A stretch of DNA of 64,000 bases from Penelope pileata (taxonomy: Eukaryota > Chordata > Aves > Galliformes > Cracidae), in assembly GCA_013396635.1 (NCBI GenBank), contig WBMW01000802.1, forward strand, positions 1,252,643 through 1,316,642. The letters are read 5' to 3'. The notes under the pieces were generated by a model. It saw nothing but the letters and a program-made list of their open reading frames with translations, was not told where the DNA came from and did not search any database. Each line of letters starts with the position of its first letter. Within the stretch, counting starts at the first letter, position 1. A program made the translations under genes and the position numbers. Shown in pieces: positions 1 to 11,121 of this stretch.

Positions 1-52
1 ATGACTGTGCATTTTTTCTTATTCTGTGATGTTCTGGCATACAAAGGTACAT

Positions 53-68
53 GTTTTGTTTTGTTTTG

Positions 69-99
<31 letters not shown>

Positions 100-101
100 T
101 T
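53..101. repeat. (GTTTT)9 pentanucleotide microsatellite
   Basis: Nine perfect GTTTT units run without interruption and end in a longer run of T. Perfect arrays of this length usually vary in length between individuals. The array could also be the reversed A-rich tail of a lost retroposon, but no retroposon body is visible beside it. Confidence 0.95.
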
Positions 102-3100
102 GTAGTCAAGGAACAGTGCTAATGTTTCTACATTCTTTTTATTTAAAGAACATAGATATTACACAAGTGTTTGCTAGGTTAAAAGCCTCTTCTTGTCATT
201 TATGATGTTTAATCACTGGCAGTTTAAAGGAGATATTTAACACTATTTATCTCATACGCTTAGCTGAGGTGGATATTGGGCTTTTAAACTATCACTCACC
301 TAGGCAGCAAAAGGCTCCTGTGGAGAAACAATTTAACTAAGATCCATTTCATAACACAGTCAAAATTCCTTAAGATGATTTACAGAAGGTGAGTCCTATG
401 TGATAATTCCTTTTGCTGGTCTCCATCTTTTCCACGACTGAATGTACAAGGGGTCATAAAATGGAGGACCAAGACCTCAGTCTCATTCTCTCTCACCAGG
501 CCTGCATCATCCCATATGTTCCTCCTTAACAACCGATGGATCAAGAACACTAGGCTGTCATTTAACATGATTTTCAGAAGAAAGTTTAGTGTGCTATTAT
601 GTGATTTTTTGTAACAATTTCCTGTTTATCACAGAAAATTGTGTGTGCAGATAGAGACAGGGAGTTAGCAAAAAGAAGTGCTCTAAATAAGATGTTGAGT
701 TAGAAAATGAAAATATTTCAAATCATACGAGCTGCTGCTTTTTACCAGTGGAGTTATTTTTTGGCTGTGTTTCGTATCTGTTCTTTGCGGGCTCAGTTCC
801 TTGTCTTGAACTTTTCTTAACACAAATATATTTTTTATGAAAAACATCTGGCTTTTTAATCAGATCCCAAGATAAGGTGTTTCTTGTAAGAGACAAAAGA
901 GAATAGAGAGACTTCAAATTACCTGCTTTTTACAGGGAACATCTACATATTATTTCTTCAGTATTAATACTACGTATTGTTGTTAATGCTATAATTAATG
1001 TGTCTAATTTATGTGTAAAATTATATGATGAATAGCATAATGATAATAATATACGTAATATAAACTACATAAAATATGCATAATCACATTTTACACATAT
1101 AACAATTATTTAATATGTGAAATAAATAACGATATATTATTATTTATATTAGTGTAATTAATACGTATATTATGTATCTATACATCTGTACCTGCAATCT
1201 GGCCTTCCGGTAAGAGAAATGGAGGCCATTATTCTTTTAGAAATTGAGATAAAATTTTTCGCATGTTCCTGAAAGTGAAGACAGCCACCTTTTTACCACC
1301 TTCCTCCTTTAGAAGACTGTTAGCTCTCTAAGAAAGTAAATTTGAAAAAAAAAATCATCAGCCAATTTAAGTATTTAATATTCTCTCAGAAAAACCATAA
1401 CCATTTAAAATAGCTAGTTGTCAAAAATCACAGAAGACAGACACACTGCTTGTTAATATTTTCATGGTTTTAGAAGTTATTTGCAATAAATGAACACAAT
1501 TAATCTATTGTGTTAAAAACAGACCATGACTCAGCTGTCACAGTTCTCAAGGACAGCAGCTCTCGCAGGACTTTGCTTGTACGAGAGCTCCTAAAACCTT
1601 CACATGGGAACAGATTATTTGTAACTTCAACTTCCAGTGCCCCTCACTTCATTTTCCAATGCTGAGGGCTCCAGTGCCTTTCTCACCAGGAGCCTACCCC
1701 TAGAAAGCTCACACCAAATCTCAGTCTTACTTGCAGCTGTGGCCGCTGTACTTTGAGTGGGGAGGGAGAGCTGAATTTGCCAAATGGCCAATGACACTGG
1801 GTCCCTTTTGAGCACATAGGCAGCAAGTTTAACTGTAAAAAGCCTGGCAGGCTGCACTCTCCATTGTTTAATTTAAAGGTCTTTATCTGTCAATCTCATG
1901 AACTGAAATGCCTAAATTCTACTTAGGTGCTTTTTTTGGATTTGAGTCTTAATCTAAGAAGAGTATATCTTTCTGACAAATTTTCTTTACTTAAAAAGTC
2001 CTCTTGAAAAAACCTACAGAAAATCTATGTAGAAACTGTCTTTGAGGCATCACTAAAAAAGCGCAATATTTTCTCCCAACGCAAGAAGTTCTCGAAAATG
2101 CTTTCTTGGATCATGGAACATTGCTCTTCTCAGAAAATCATCTTTTAAGCTCCCATTTTGCACTGCAATTCTAGAGTCACTAAACCAGGGTGGCTGCAGT
2201 AGAACTGTGTTCAGCCAGATCTACTGCCTCAGCAGGCTGAGCCTATTAACTGCAGAAACACTGCTGCCTGAACCACGTGGCCACTGATAAATGCCAGAGT
2301 TGGACCATGGCAGTCCTAATTTAGATCAGCATATGCTACCATGTTGCCCCAAATTTTAATTTTTATTATGCTAGATGTAAGTCATATGAGAATTACAACA
2401 GTTACAATGAAGTGTAAGCAGCTTTATATTGCTTTTTTTTCCTCTGGTTATACATATGCTAAGGCTGAATATCAAAACCAGTGAATCTTAGAATATTTTA
2501 GCATATTCATTATCACTTGCAAACTAGTTAAAAATAAACTCCGACTAGGCAACTATATTTCTAGTCACAGACACAAGTTCTTGTGAAATAAATGTAAAAA
2601 TGGCAAATTTCCAGTACTTGAAATAATAAGGAATTAATTTATCATTTGGTAAAAGCAAACTATACCATGATTAGATACAGTTAGGTAAAGAACAAGGAAG
2701 AAAAGAGTTTCATTTTGTTTTCTTTGTGACTATATTTGGCTCTTTCTTGCTCAGATACGGGCTCTGTTTGCACTTCAGGCTATGTTCATTTCTCATTTTT
2801 CATTAGCAAGCCTGATTAGCTGCACAGTATTCCTTGACACCATCTACTTTGGCTTTTTTTTTCTTTTTTCTTTTTTTTCCTCTCCTATTCTCTACTACAG
2901 CAATTACTACAATATCCTGCTATAAGAAAGTGTGAAGGTACTTTACCTACACTGGGTATGGAATATTTACCTTTACTGATGCAAGAATGATAACTAAAGA
3001 TATGAAATTGAAAAGCTGCAGCAGGTTCAAACCTCAGACGTTGACCCATTGATTTAAACAAAAGGTTGACAAGCTCTGGCTTGCCTCACAGGCCTGCTGC

Positions 3101-6100
3101 TTACGTCAAGAGCAACAGACAGTGGAGAATACATGTTAAATAGACTCCTACCGGATCCAATACAACTGTTTTTCTTGTCTGGGGAATTGCAAACAGCATG
3201 TTATCTGGAATATAGGTCAGTTAGATGACCTTAACAGGAGAGACACAAACCCTGGGCATCTTCACTAAACCTGATCTTCTCTTAACTTTCCAACTAAATT
3301 CTTAAGGTGTTGATCTGAAAAAGTATCTCAAATCTTTCACAGACACTAAATCTTTACTTTCTCAAATGTATAAAAGAAATAAAATCGCTGCTTAATAGAA
3401 ATATTATTTCTTCTCAATAAAAGAGGCTGGGGCTTAAGTCACACACCAAATTTGAGAAGATGTTGAATGTATTTTTGAACCTAATGTTGAACCTATTTTT
3501 TATAAGTCAAACTTCTATATATCTGAGACTTAGATCTAAACTTTTAGTTATACTGTTTAGATGTGGCAAATTTGTACATTCTGTAAAATTTGAGATATTC
3601 TTTCCTGGTGCCTTAGAATGTGTCCAAAAGTATAAATTAGAAGGTGCTAGCGCTCCATCTTTGATATTAGCAAGGTTTGAAAGTACAATCATTTACTTTA
3701 AAGAAAAACTAATTTAAAAAACAATTTTATGCAGTTTAATGTGGTGTACATTGTGATGTGGTATCCTCCTTCCAGATGATTCTACTTGCCCTCTACTTCA
3801 AAAATGGGCATGTGTATAAATGTCTAAAAGCTCTGCTAAAATAATTGGAGAATGAATTATCATTGATGTCAGCTGCCCTAATTAATGTAAAAGCCAGATA
3901 CAGTCCTCAGAGGGGTGGTCTTCTTTGCATAACACTTATGTTCGTCTTAGAGACAGAACTAGAACAAAAATCTTAGTTTAATCAGGCTTAAACAGATGGC
4001 ATTTAGAACAGGCGGGGAAAAAAGACATTATGTGCTCTGGCATTATCTATGGCATATAAATGAGAGCAGTTTAAGACAGCAATGGATCAGAGATGCTGAT
4101 CCAATTCCTTGTGAGGGAAGCTCCATAGTGGCATAGCTCCTTGATTTCAGTGAGGCTCTGTGAAGATGCATGTGTCAGTCTGTGTATCTTAGATTTTGAA
4201 ATAAAAGAAGGGTATTACTAAAGGTGAATCCTGTCTAGTTATGAACAATTTGAATTTGAAAAGAGGAAAAACATTTAAGTTCTCCATAGGGCTGAGCATC
4301 AGTAATGTCTTCAGACTCTTGACAGCTACAGGGAATCTTCAAATGTTTAAGGAAGTTGAAAATACTTCCAGAAACCCTGAATAATCAGGAAAGCAACTTT
4401 AATGAGGCTAACCTCAGGGAACACAGGGCTGTTTTTAAGGTTGCTCCATTTTTTATTTTTTCCCCACTGAATGGACATTCTTCTTTAGGAGAACAATTGT
4501 AGTTGTTAAGGTAATTATTTGAGATTTTTACTATCTTTTTTCCTAGAAATAGAGGTGAGTTAAGATGGAAAATGGTCATAAAAGCCACCAAATTTTGTTT
4601 CGTCTTCACTATTCAAAGCCAGATGGGAAAATGGTCGCATCAGTTACAAATATTTTTTTAAAAATCGCTGAAATGTCACAACTGTCTTGGGTGAATGGAA
4701 GGATGATAAGGCAGATGACTACAATATGCAACACTGAGATAAATATGAATTCCATAAAGTGAACTATACTCTGCCACAAATGCTGGTTTTATAACGATTA
4801 AGCTTTTTTTTTTTTTTTTTCCTGGAGGTCAGCGTATTTAAAAAAGCTGAACAAGAAAGAATATTTTCAGAAAGGAAGAAGGTCACTGTGCTCAGGCTTT
4901 AGTCAGAATAGAAGAAATGTGTCAAGTGTTTGGTGATAAACTGCCAACAGTAGCTGCAATGCCACTTCTGTGTAATGACAATGCGAGCAAAAGTGGCAAG
5001 GGAGATAATGTAAGTTTCTCACATTGAAAAGTAAGGTGAAGTGAATGATCTCTTTTTTTACTGCTGGAAGATCTGAGGGCTGCATCTATCCCATAGAATA
5101 CCAGGAGGATAACTGAGAAGCTGAGTTAGGACAGTGGGCAAAGCTGACTCCTTCCTTTGTCAGTACAAAGGGGTAGCTCCAAAGGGTAATTCAGACCCTA
5201 CACAGAATGAATCTCTTTTCTCTCTTATTACTGAGGTTTGAAAGAGCAGAAGCAATTCTAAGTTGGATTTTCAGCCTAACAGTACGTGAGTTGTAGCAAG
5301 CTTTGTGCCTTGGCCAGGAACAGCCACAAAAGCACTCAGGGTGGTACGGTCAAGCAGTTGGCACAGCAAGATGCTACGGAAGTCCAATGACTATCATTAA
5401 AGAAAAGGTCCCTGGCTTGATGGGATATGTTGCTCTTGCAAATCTACTTTCCCATATTTCAGTACACAACACACTGCTGTGAGGTAATAAACACAGCAGA
5501 GTACAATTCCCCTCTCCAGCGAACTAGAACTGACAGAAGACCTGATCCAAAGCCAGTGAATGCTTTTGTACTGAATTCAGTAGACATCAGATCATACCCA
5601 TAAAATCAATTCTAAATTCCAATGTCCAGCAACAGGGTACAGCAAAGACATGATGGATGTTATCCATACATAAAAGCAAACAAGAACTCTTCTCCTCCAG
5701 AATCCAACGTGTTTACAAGATCAGTGTTAGATACTGGTCTTTGCTCATGCTCTATTTTTAATGTTACCCAGCCATAAAATCATGACTGACACTTTTCTGC
5801 AAGAGAGATGCTAGGTCTGGTATCTCAGCCAGCTTCAAAGCTGGGTAATTACCTTCTGCCCCTGCAGTTTAAATAAGATACACCATTTATCTTCATTACC
5901 TGCCCTAAAATTGCTGTTCCAATTTGCTGTGCTTTACTGCAATAGTTGCTGCATTTCACTGCAGAAGTGGCTGCTTTTAGATGGTAGGTGAGCTGATTGT
6001 AGAAAGATAGATAGTTTGTATAAAATATTTTGGGATCTTTTGAAATGAGCAGTGCTCAGAATTATTTTTGATTTTTACAATCCTTATGACTATGCCAGGA

Positions 6101-7351
6101 TAGTCGCATTTAATATGCTATTTGTCAGATTTTATTTTTAAAAACTACCATATGGCATGTGTTCATCACCCAAGCTATCTCATAGAACAATTCCACATCA
6201 GTGTTTGATGTTAATTTTATTTGTGGGCTGTGCTGAGATCATCATGCCAGGTTAATTAAAGCACTACAAAGAATTCTGCACAATGAATTGATGCTAAAAC
6301 AGAAGGAAGTGTCAGTTTTCAGCGAATAAAATAGAAATGCTAGAAAGTAATTATCTGCTGTTGTTGGTAGAAAGAAATTAAGAATATTGCAGAGTTCTGG
6401 AAAAAAAAGAATAGGCTACTCAGGCATTATAACAAAGACTAACTACTTGGATAAATTTATTCCCAACTTGGCAGCACTGAAGGTAATATTCGGAACATTG
6501 TCATATAACATGCCATAAGGAACAGTGTATGTGAGTTGATAGGGATGGAAGTGTATTTCAGTCTGGGTGTACCATCCTTTACCTCATAAGCACTGCCACT
6601 GATAGCTTTAAACTTTAAGTGCTTTCTCCTCTGTGAATGTGACACAATCAATTCAAATTATTCACCCTTGGAAGAAGATGGAACCTATCCTACTTCAAAT
6701 GTGTTTCTGCCAACAATTCTGAACAGAAGTCCTTTCAATAGTTCTAGATTTGACTTTCACTATAATTCAGTGGGCTTAATTAATCACCGGAGTGATTCAG
6801 TTTCATACCTTTGTAATTTGAATACAGACATATCCATACCACCTGTAGTTCTGTGGTGGTGAATAAAATGTCATGCAAAAGAACTATCAAAGCTACAGGA
6901 GCATAGGAAATTTTTTTCTGGCACATCCTATTTTTCCTAAACTTAAATATATTTTGTTTTGAATCCAGAAGAAACGTCCTAAAAATCTTCAAAACAAAAA
7001 GTTATTCTGAACAGGAAGCATAATTAACCTTCACTACAATATTTCCTGCTGCTCATGGAAGAAACAAAACTCCCTGCAGGAAAAAATGGAAATTAGTGTA
7101 TACTATCCACTGCTACAGCATCTCCTACACTGGAGCGGTCAATTCTTCATCTTGGGAGTACCGTGAGGGGACAAATCCCAAGATTAATTGATCCGTGTAG
7201 CACCCCTATCTCCTTTTCCCCTCCAATGCGTAATTTTAACTATTTGGACCAGAGTTCATTGACTCACATCATACAATACCCTGCATTATGAAATGAAGTA
7301 TGTTGCATCTATGACATACTTCACAGGCTGTGCTATCTTCTTTCATACCAT
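102..7351. other. AT-rich non-coding stretch, no gene found
   Basis: No frame here is longer than 85 codons, and open frames occur on both strands without recognisable domains. Base composition is AT-rich and CpG-poor. Visible structure is limited to the very AT-rich block at 955-1190, a 17-base T run at 4804-4820, pyrimidine-rich DNA around 2850-2885, and a weak match near 4125-4180 to an old sauropsid dispersed repeat. Intergenic or intronic DNA is the simplest reading; the sequence alone cannot separate these. Confidence 0.65.
955..1190. other. Very AT-rich block with three TACGTA palindromes
   Basis: This roughly 235-bp block is almost entirely A and T. The palindrome TACGTA occurs at 971-976, 1052-1057 and 1162-1167. 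CpG is rare in this window, so three copies of one CpG-containing palindrome within 200 bp stands out. Such blocks can behave as nuclear matrix attachment or easily unwound DNA, but nothing in the sequence proves that role here. Confidence 0.5.
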
Positions 7352-7629
7352 GTCAAAAGTTTCAAGACGCGGTTGCAGGCCTGTCTCTCTCACTCCTCAC
7401 TCGTCTCTCCCAGCTGCTGTTGCACAGCAGTTTTTCCCTTTCTTAAATCTGCTCTCCCAGAGGCACAACCATCATCACTCACTGGCTCAGCTCTGGTCAG
7501 CAGTGGTTCCCTTTGGAGCCGGCTGGAGTTGGCTCTGATCTGACATGGGGCAGCCACTGGACTTTGCTCACAGAAGCCACCCCTGCAGCCTCCCAGCTAT
7601 AAAGCTTTGCAACATAAGCCCAACACACA
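7352..7629 (-). mobile_element. Avian endogenous retrovirus LTR fragment (ERVL-like)
   Basis: Read on the minus strand, this starts near 7629 with a TGTG-type end and follows the pattern of a common bird LTR: a block encoding GGGGTGGCTTCTGTGAG, the CCAGCCGGCTCCAA block, a TTTAAGA promoter-like element (7441-7447 on plus), and the CAGCAGCTGGGAGAGA block. The match fades near 7352, so only the promoter half of the LTR is seen, and no viral coding region or second LTR accompanies it. It lies about 160 bp from the CR1 at 7791-8284. The class is recognised from memory of avian repeats; the subfamily is not assigned. Open frames across it are by-products of its higher GC content. Confidence 0.7.
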
Positions 7630-7790
7630 AAGCACAAACAGCAACAGTGCTCTCACTTGTGACTCCACTCAACAAGCCAATCTTATCAACAGCCCCTGAT
7701 ACACCTGAATGCTTTGTGAGCAACCAATGGGTTTTAAAGATCAGGAAAACATGGATTAATCACAAATAGAAACTTGATGCTCACTTAGGA

Positions 7791-8284
7791 TCATAGAATA
7801 TCCCAAGTTGTAAGGGACCCATAAGGATCATAGAGCCCATTTCCTGACTCCACACAGGATCACCCAAAAATCAAACTGTATGTCTGAGAGCGTTATCCAG
7901 ATGCTTCTTGTACTTTGGCAAGCTTGATGTTGTGACCACTGTCCTGAGGATCCTGCCCAATACCTGACCACCCTCTTGGTGAAGAATCTTTTCCTAACAC
8001 CCAACCTGACCCTCCCCTGTTGCAGCTCCATGTCATTCCCTTGGGTGCTGTCGCTGTCCCCAGACAGCAGAGATCAGCACTGCCCCTCCACTCCCTGTGA
8101 GGAGCTGTAGGCCACCATGAGGCCTCCCCTCAGCCTCCTCTGCTCTGGACCAAACAAATCAAGGTACCTCAGCTGTTCCTCATATGTCTTCCTCTCTAGA
8201 CTCTTCATCACCTTTGTAGCCCTCCCTTGGACACTCTCTAAAAGTTTTGTATTTTTCCCTAGTATGACAGAAAGGACAGTATCC
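7791..8284 (-). mobile_element. 5'-truncated CR1 LINE, ORF2 C-terminal end plus 3' tail
   Basis: CR1 is the main non-LTR retrotransposon of birds. Read on the minus strand, translation at 8074-8286 gives the ORF2 C-terminal signature (RRATK-like GRATKV, then YEEQLRYLDLFGPEQRRLRG). After frame breaks, 7828-8031 gives the next block, RVRLGVRKRFFTKRVVRYW. The element ends at about 7791 in the family's ATTCTATGA-type 3' end. The reverse-transcriptase core is missing, the usual result of 5' truncation at insertion. Frame breaks between the two protein blocks show that it is dead. The upstream limit near 8284 is approximate because similarity fades gradually. Confidence 0.93.
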
Positions 8285-11029
8285 ATAGTGAAAACAATTT
8301 TGTCCTTAGGTTTTCAAAGAACAAAATCTACTACTATGTACTTGTTTATCTTGGCTTGTACATAGTTAAAAAGATCAAGCTAAAAAGTGGTCAGTCTGAT
8401 ATGATAACACCAAGCCACTCATACAGCAGAAAAGATACATTTTCTTTTTCTCTAAACATCTTTTATGACATGTTGTGATAGACTGAAAACAAAATCTATG
8501 GCAAGGCAGTGATATTTTGAAGTGTTCCCATCCAAAACATATTTCTTCTCCTGCGGTTGGAACAGGTGCCCTGTTTTCTTTCAGATGAGTTGTAGGAGAC
8601 AGAATTTTTCAACTTCTTATGTTTTTAAAGGTAACCAAGATATTTTATCTTAATTAAAGGCAGCTAATCCTTTTTGAAAGTTAAACTTGACCTTTTCAGC
8701 AATACAAAACAATTATCCTTAATGTGTACAATGTACAATCTTGGCCTTAAAAGATTAGTGTAATTGTATTCAACTTTACTTTCTCAAGAGGAATTCAGTA
8801 TTTTCCATTTATTTTAACATTTTCTTCTCCTATTAAATAAAGGTCTAAATGTACAACACGCAACAGAAAAATATGTGAATATTTCCTGGGAAATGTTCTT
8901 GTCATGTACTAAGTTCTGCTTGTGTCACATCTCCAGACTTAATTCCACTTATCATTCTAGATCTCTTTGAAATTACATCTAGGTATTCAAGTTGTAATAG
9001 CCTCCCCATGAACAATTTGCCATCACCAAACCAGCCAGAAGTATTCTGCATAATCATTAGCCTTTGGGTTACTGAGGTTCTTTGTATTAAAATAGAGCCA
9101 TGAATGCAAAACTAGACTAAAGAGACTACAGTTAGACCACCAGGACTTTCTGCTTTCACTTCTACATTCACAGGGAAAAACGACCAGGTAACAAAAAGTT
9201 TTCCGGTGTAAGCTGCCAGTTTCACACTCAAGCTCCAAGTCATGCATGAGGATGCAGAATGAAGTGTTGGGTTTGGCAGAAAAATCCCTTCAGGAAGATT
9301 CTGCCTATGATCTTTCCTTGCCCATCTTTGCCTACTGTGGATTAGGACAAAGTGAAGTGCAGCATGGACTGAGCTCTGGATGGGAGCAGGCAAGCTTGCT
9401 ATGGGCCTTATGGGTCTTTCTCTTGTATGTCATTAGTATATTTTGAAAGCACAGTACCTTATTTCACTCCAGAACACTTTAAATAATTGCTAAATGTGCC
9501 TTGTGGGGTTTAGTATGGAGTGTTTTGCATGCCCAATTGCCATAAATTCTACATGACTTGGAACAGCCGCATATACATCTCTTAATTTTGTGGGCTGCCC
9601 TGAAAAATGACAGAATGCAATGTAATGCAAATATTTGAATACATATGTTATTCTTCATACTCAGACTTGCTTCTTTCAAGTGGCAGGTATCCAGTCACTG
9701 CTTTGTTCACAGCTTCTCAGACATTAAAGGAGAAGAAGGATCAAAAACTTTTTTTTTCCCCCTAACTTTCAAAGAATTCTAAGCTCTTAAAAAAATGTTA
9801 TCTATTGGTTTTGTGATTGTTTGTTCCACTACCAAGATCACTGTTGTGGACCATCACAGTAAGCTACGGATAAGAACTGAGGGCTGTATGAGTATTATAA
9901 GCTTGGTTGTCCAGACAACTAGGCATGAATGAAAACAGTGACATGTCTTACTGAACATGCCTTGGGAGCAGACTGTCATTTAAGCCTTCTACTTAACTAG
10001 GACCAAGATTTTTAACTGAGATTCTGTCTACAGTCTTGCCCCAAAAGAACCCTTCCCTTGAAAAAATGAGTGCCAAGCGTCAGTGATCTTCACTGATAAA
10101 TCCTCATTGCTACAAATCTTGTCTAAGAACAGACTTCTCTGATCTTAGCAATTTAGCTATGCTCAAGCTCCATTCTTCTCAAATGCATTTTGTTATTATA
10201 TGATCTTTATTAATGCAGATGACAACATTGATGGCTAATGTTTCATACTGAGGACTGAAGAATATAGCTTTTGTAGCACCTGTACATAAAGCCACTAGAA
10301 GATACTATTAATTTGTTTGACAATTGCTTATTTTATAACAAAGTTACAAAACATGAGGACAAATACTAGCCATAAACCAATGGCAGAAAATCACCTTAAG
10401 TGTTTACAAAATGGAAAACAAAGTCTCATTTCCTCAAGAAATGAGCCCAGATGATAGATATTGAAGCAAAAAAATCTCGTCTTACAAATGAGATATTGCC
10501 TTGATTATAGGGTTTTGATGTCTCCCTGTCTTTTATATACACAACAGCAGAAGTTCTAAGTTTTCTCCTAGCATTAGTGAGGATGCCAAAGCTCTTTGTT
10601 AGACTACAGCTATTTTCTGTTTCTTTGGAAAACCCTAGTTCCACTAAGGCAATTTGTGTAACATTCACTACCTAATTTCAGGCACTAAAAAAATGAGAAA
10701 GACCTTTTATATTTCATTATGAAATATACTTCTTACTTCAAAGCAGTTAAGATTTTCGAACATGTTAGCTAATTTTTTATCCTCAAGGAGTAAAAACAAT
10801 GAAAAGTAAATTAAAATAATATTTTAAACAAATTATATTTGATCAGAAATTATGACAAATAATTTGAAATCTAAATTAATGTTTTTTCTATTTTGAATCG
10901 TTAAAAATGCTACTTTCAGATACATTTAGCCATGTTTATGTGCATTATCAACTTTTCCATATATTTATATGTATTGATGAGTGGCTGTGCCAAGGCTAAG
11001 TACCTAAGTGAGATTATATTTGTAGGAAG
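8285..11029. other. Non-coding stretch, no gene found
   Basis: Open frames reach only 93 codons (9112-9393, minus) and resemble no family I know. Overlapping frames on both strands near 9.02-9.45 kb reflect slightly higher GC rather than a gene. I see no repeat body, array or RNA gene. Confidence 0.6.
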
Positions 11030-11121
11030 CTGTAATAATCTTTATTAGGCCAGCTGATACAGCTGGTAGGAAATGAACAAGCTTGCAGGCTTACAAGCCT
11101 TGCTCCAGATCTGGAACAGAA
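11030..11121. repeat. Possible ancient dispersed repeat with three dyads
   Basis: The order of motifs (TTTATTAGGCCAGCT, then AACAAGCTT, then CCAGATCTGG) resembles an old amniote interspersed repeat that I remember from reptile and bird genomes but cannot name. Three inverted repeats follow one another: CCAGCT/AGCTGG at 11050-11066, AGGCTT/AAGCCT at 11087-11100, and the palindrome CCAGATCTGG at 11105-11114. The relic interpretation is inference; the dyads are directly visible. Confidence 0.4.

Noticed and set aside
7293..7769. Two plus-strand open frames of 81 and 74 codons that look like adjacent exons
   Set aside because: The first covers the minus-strand LTR fragment and the second overlaps its start; the repeat explains the higher GC and open frames.
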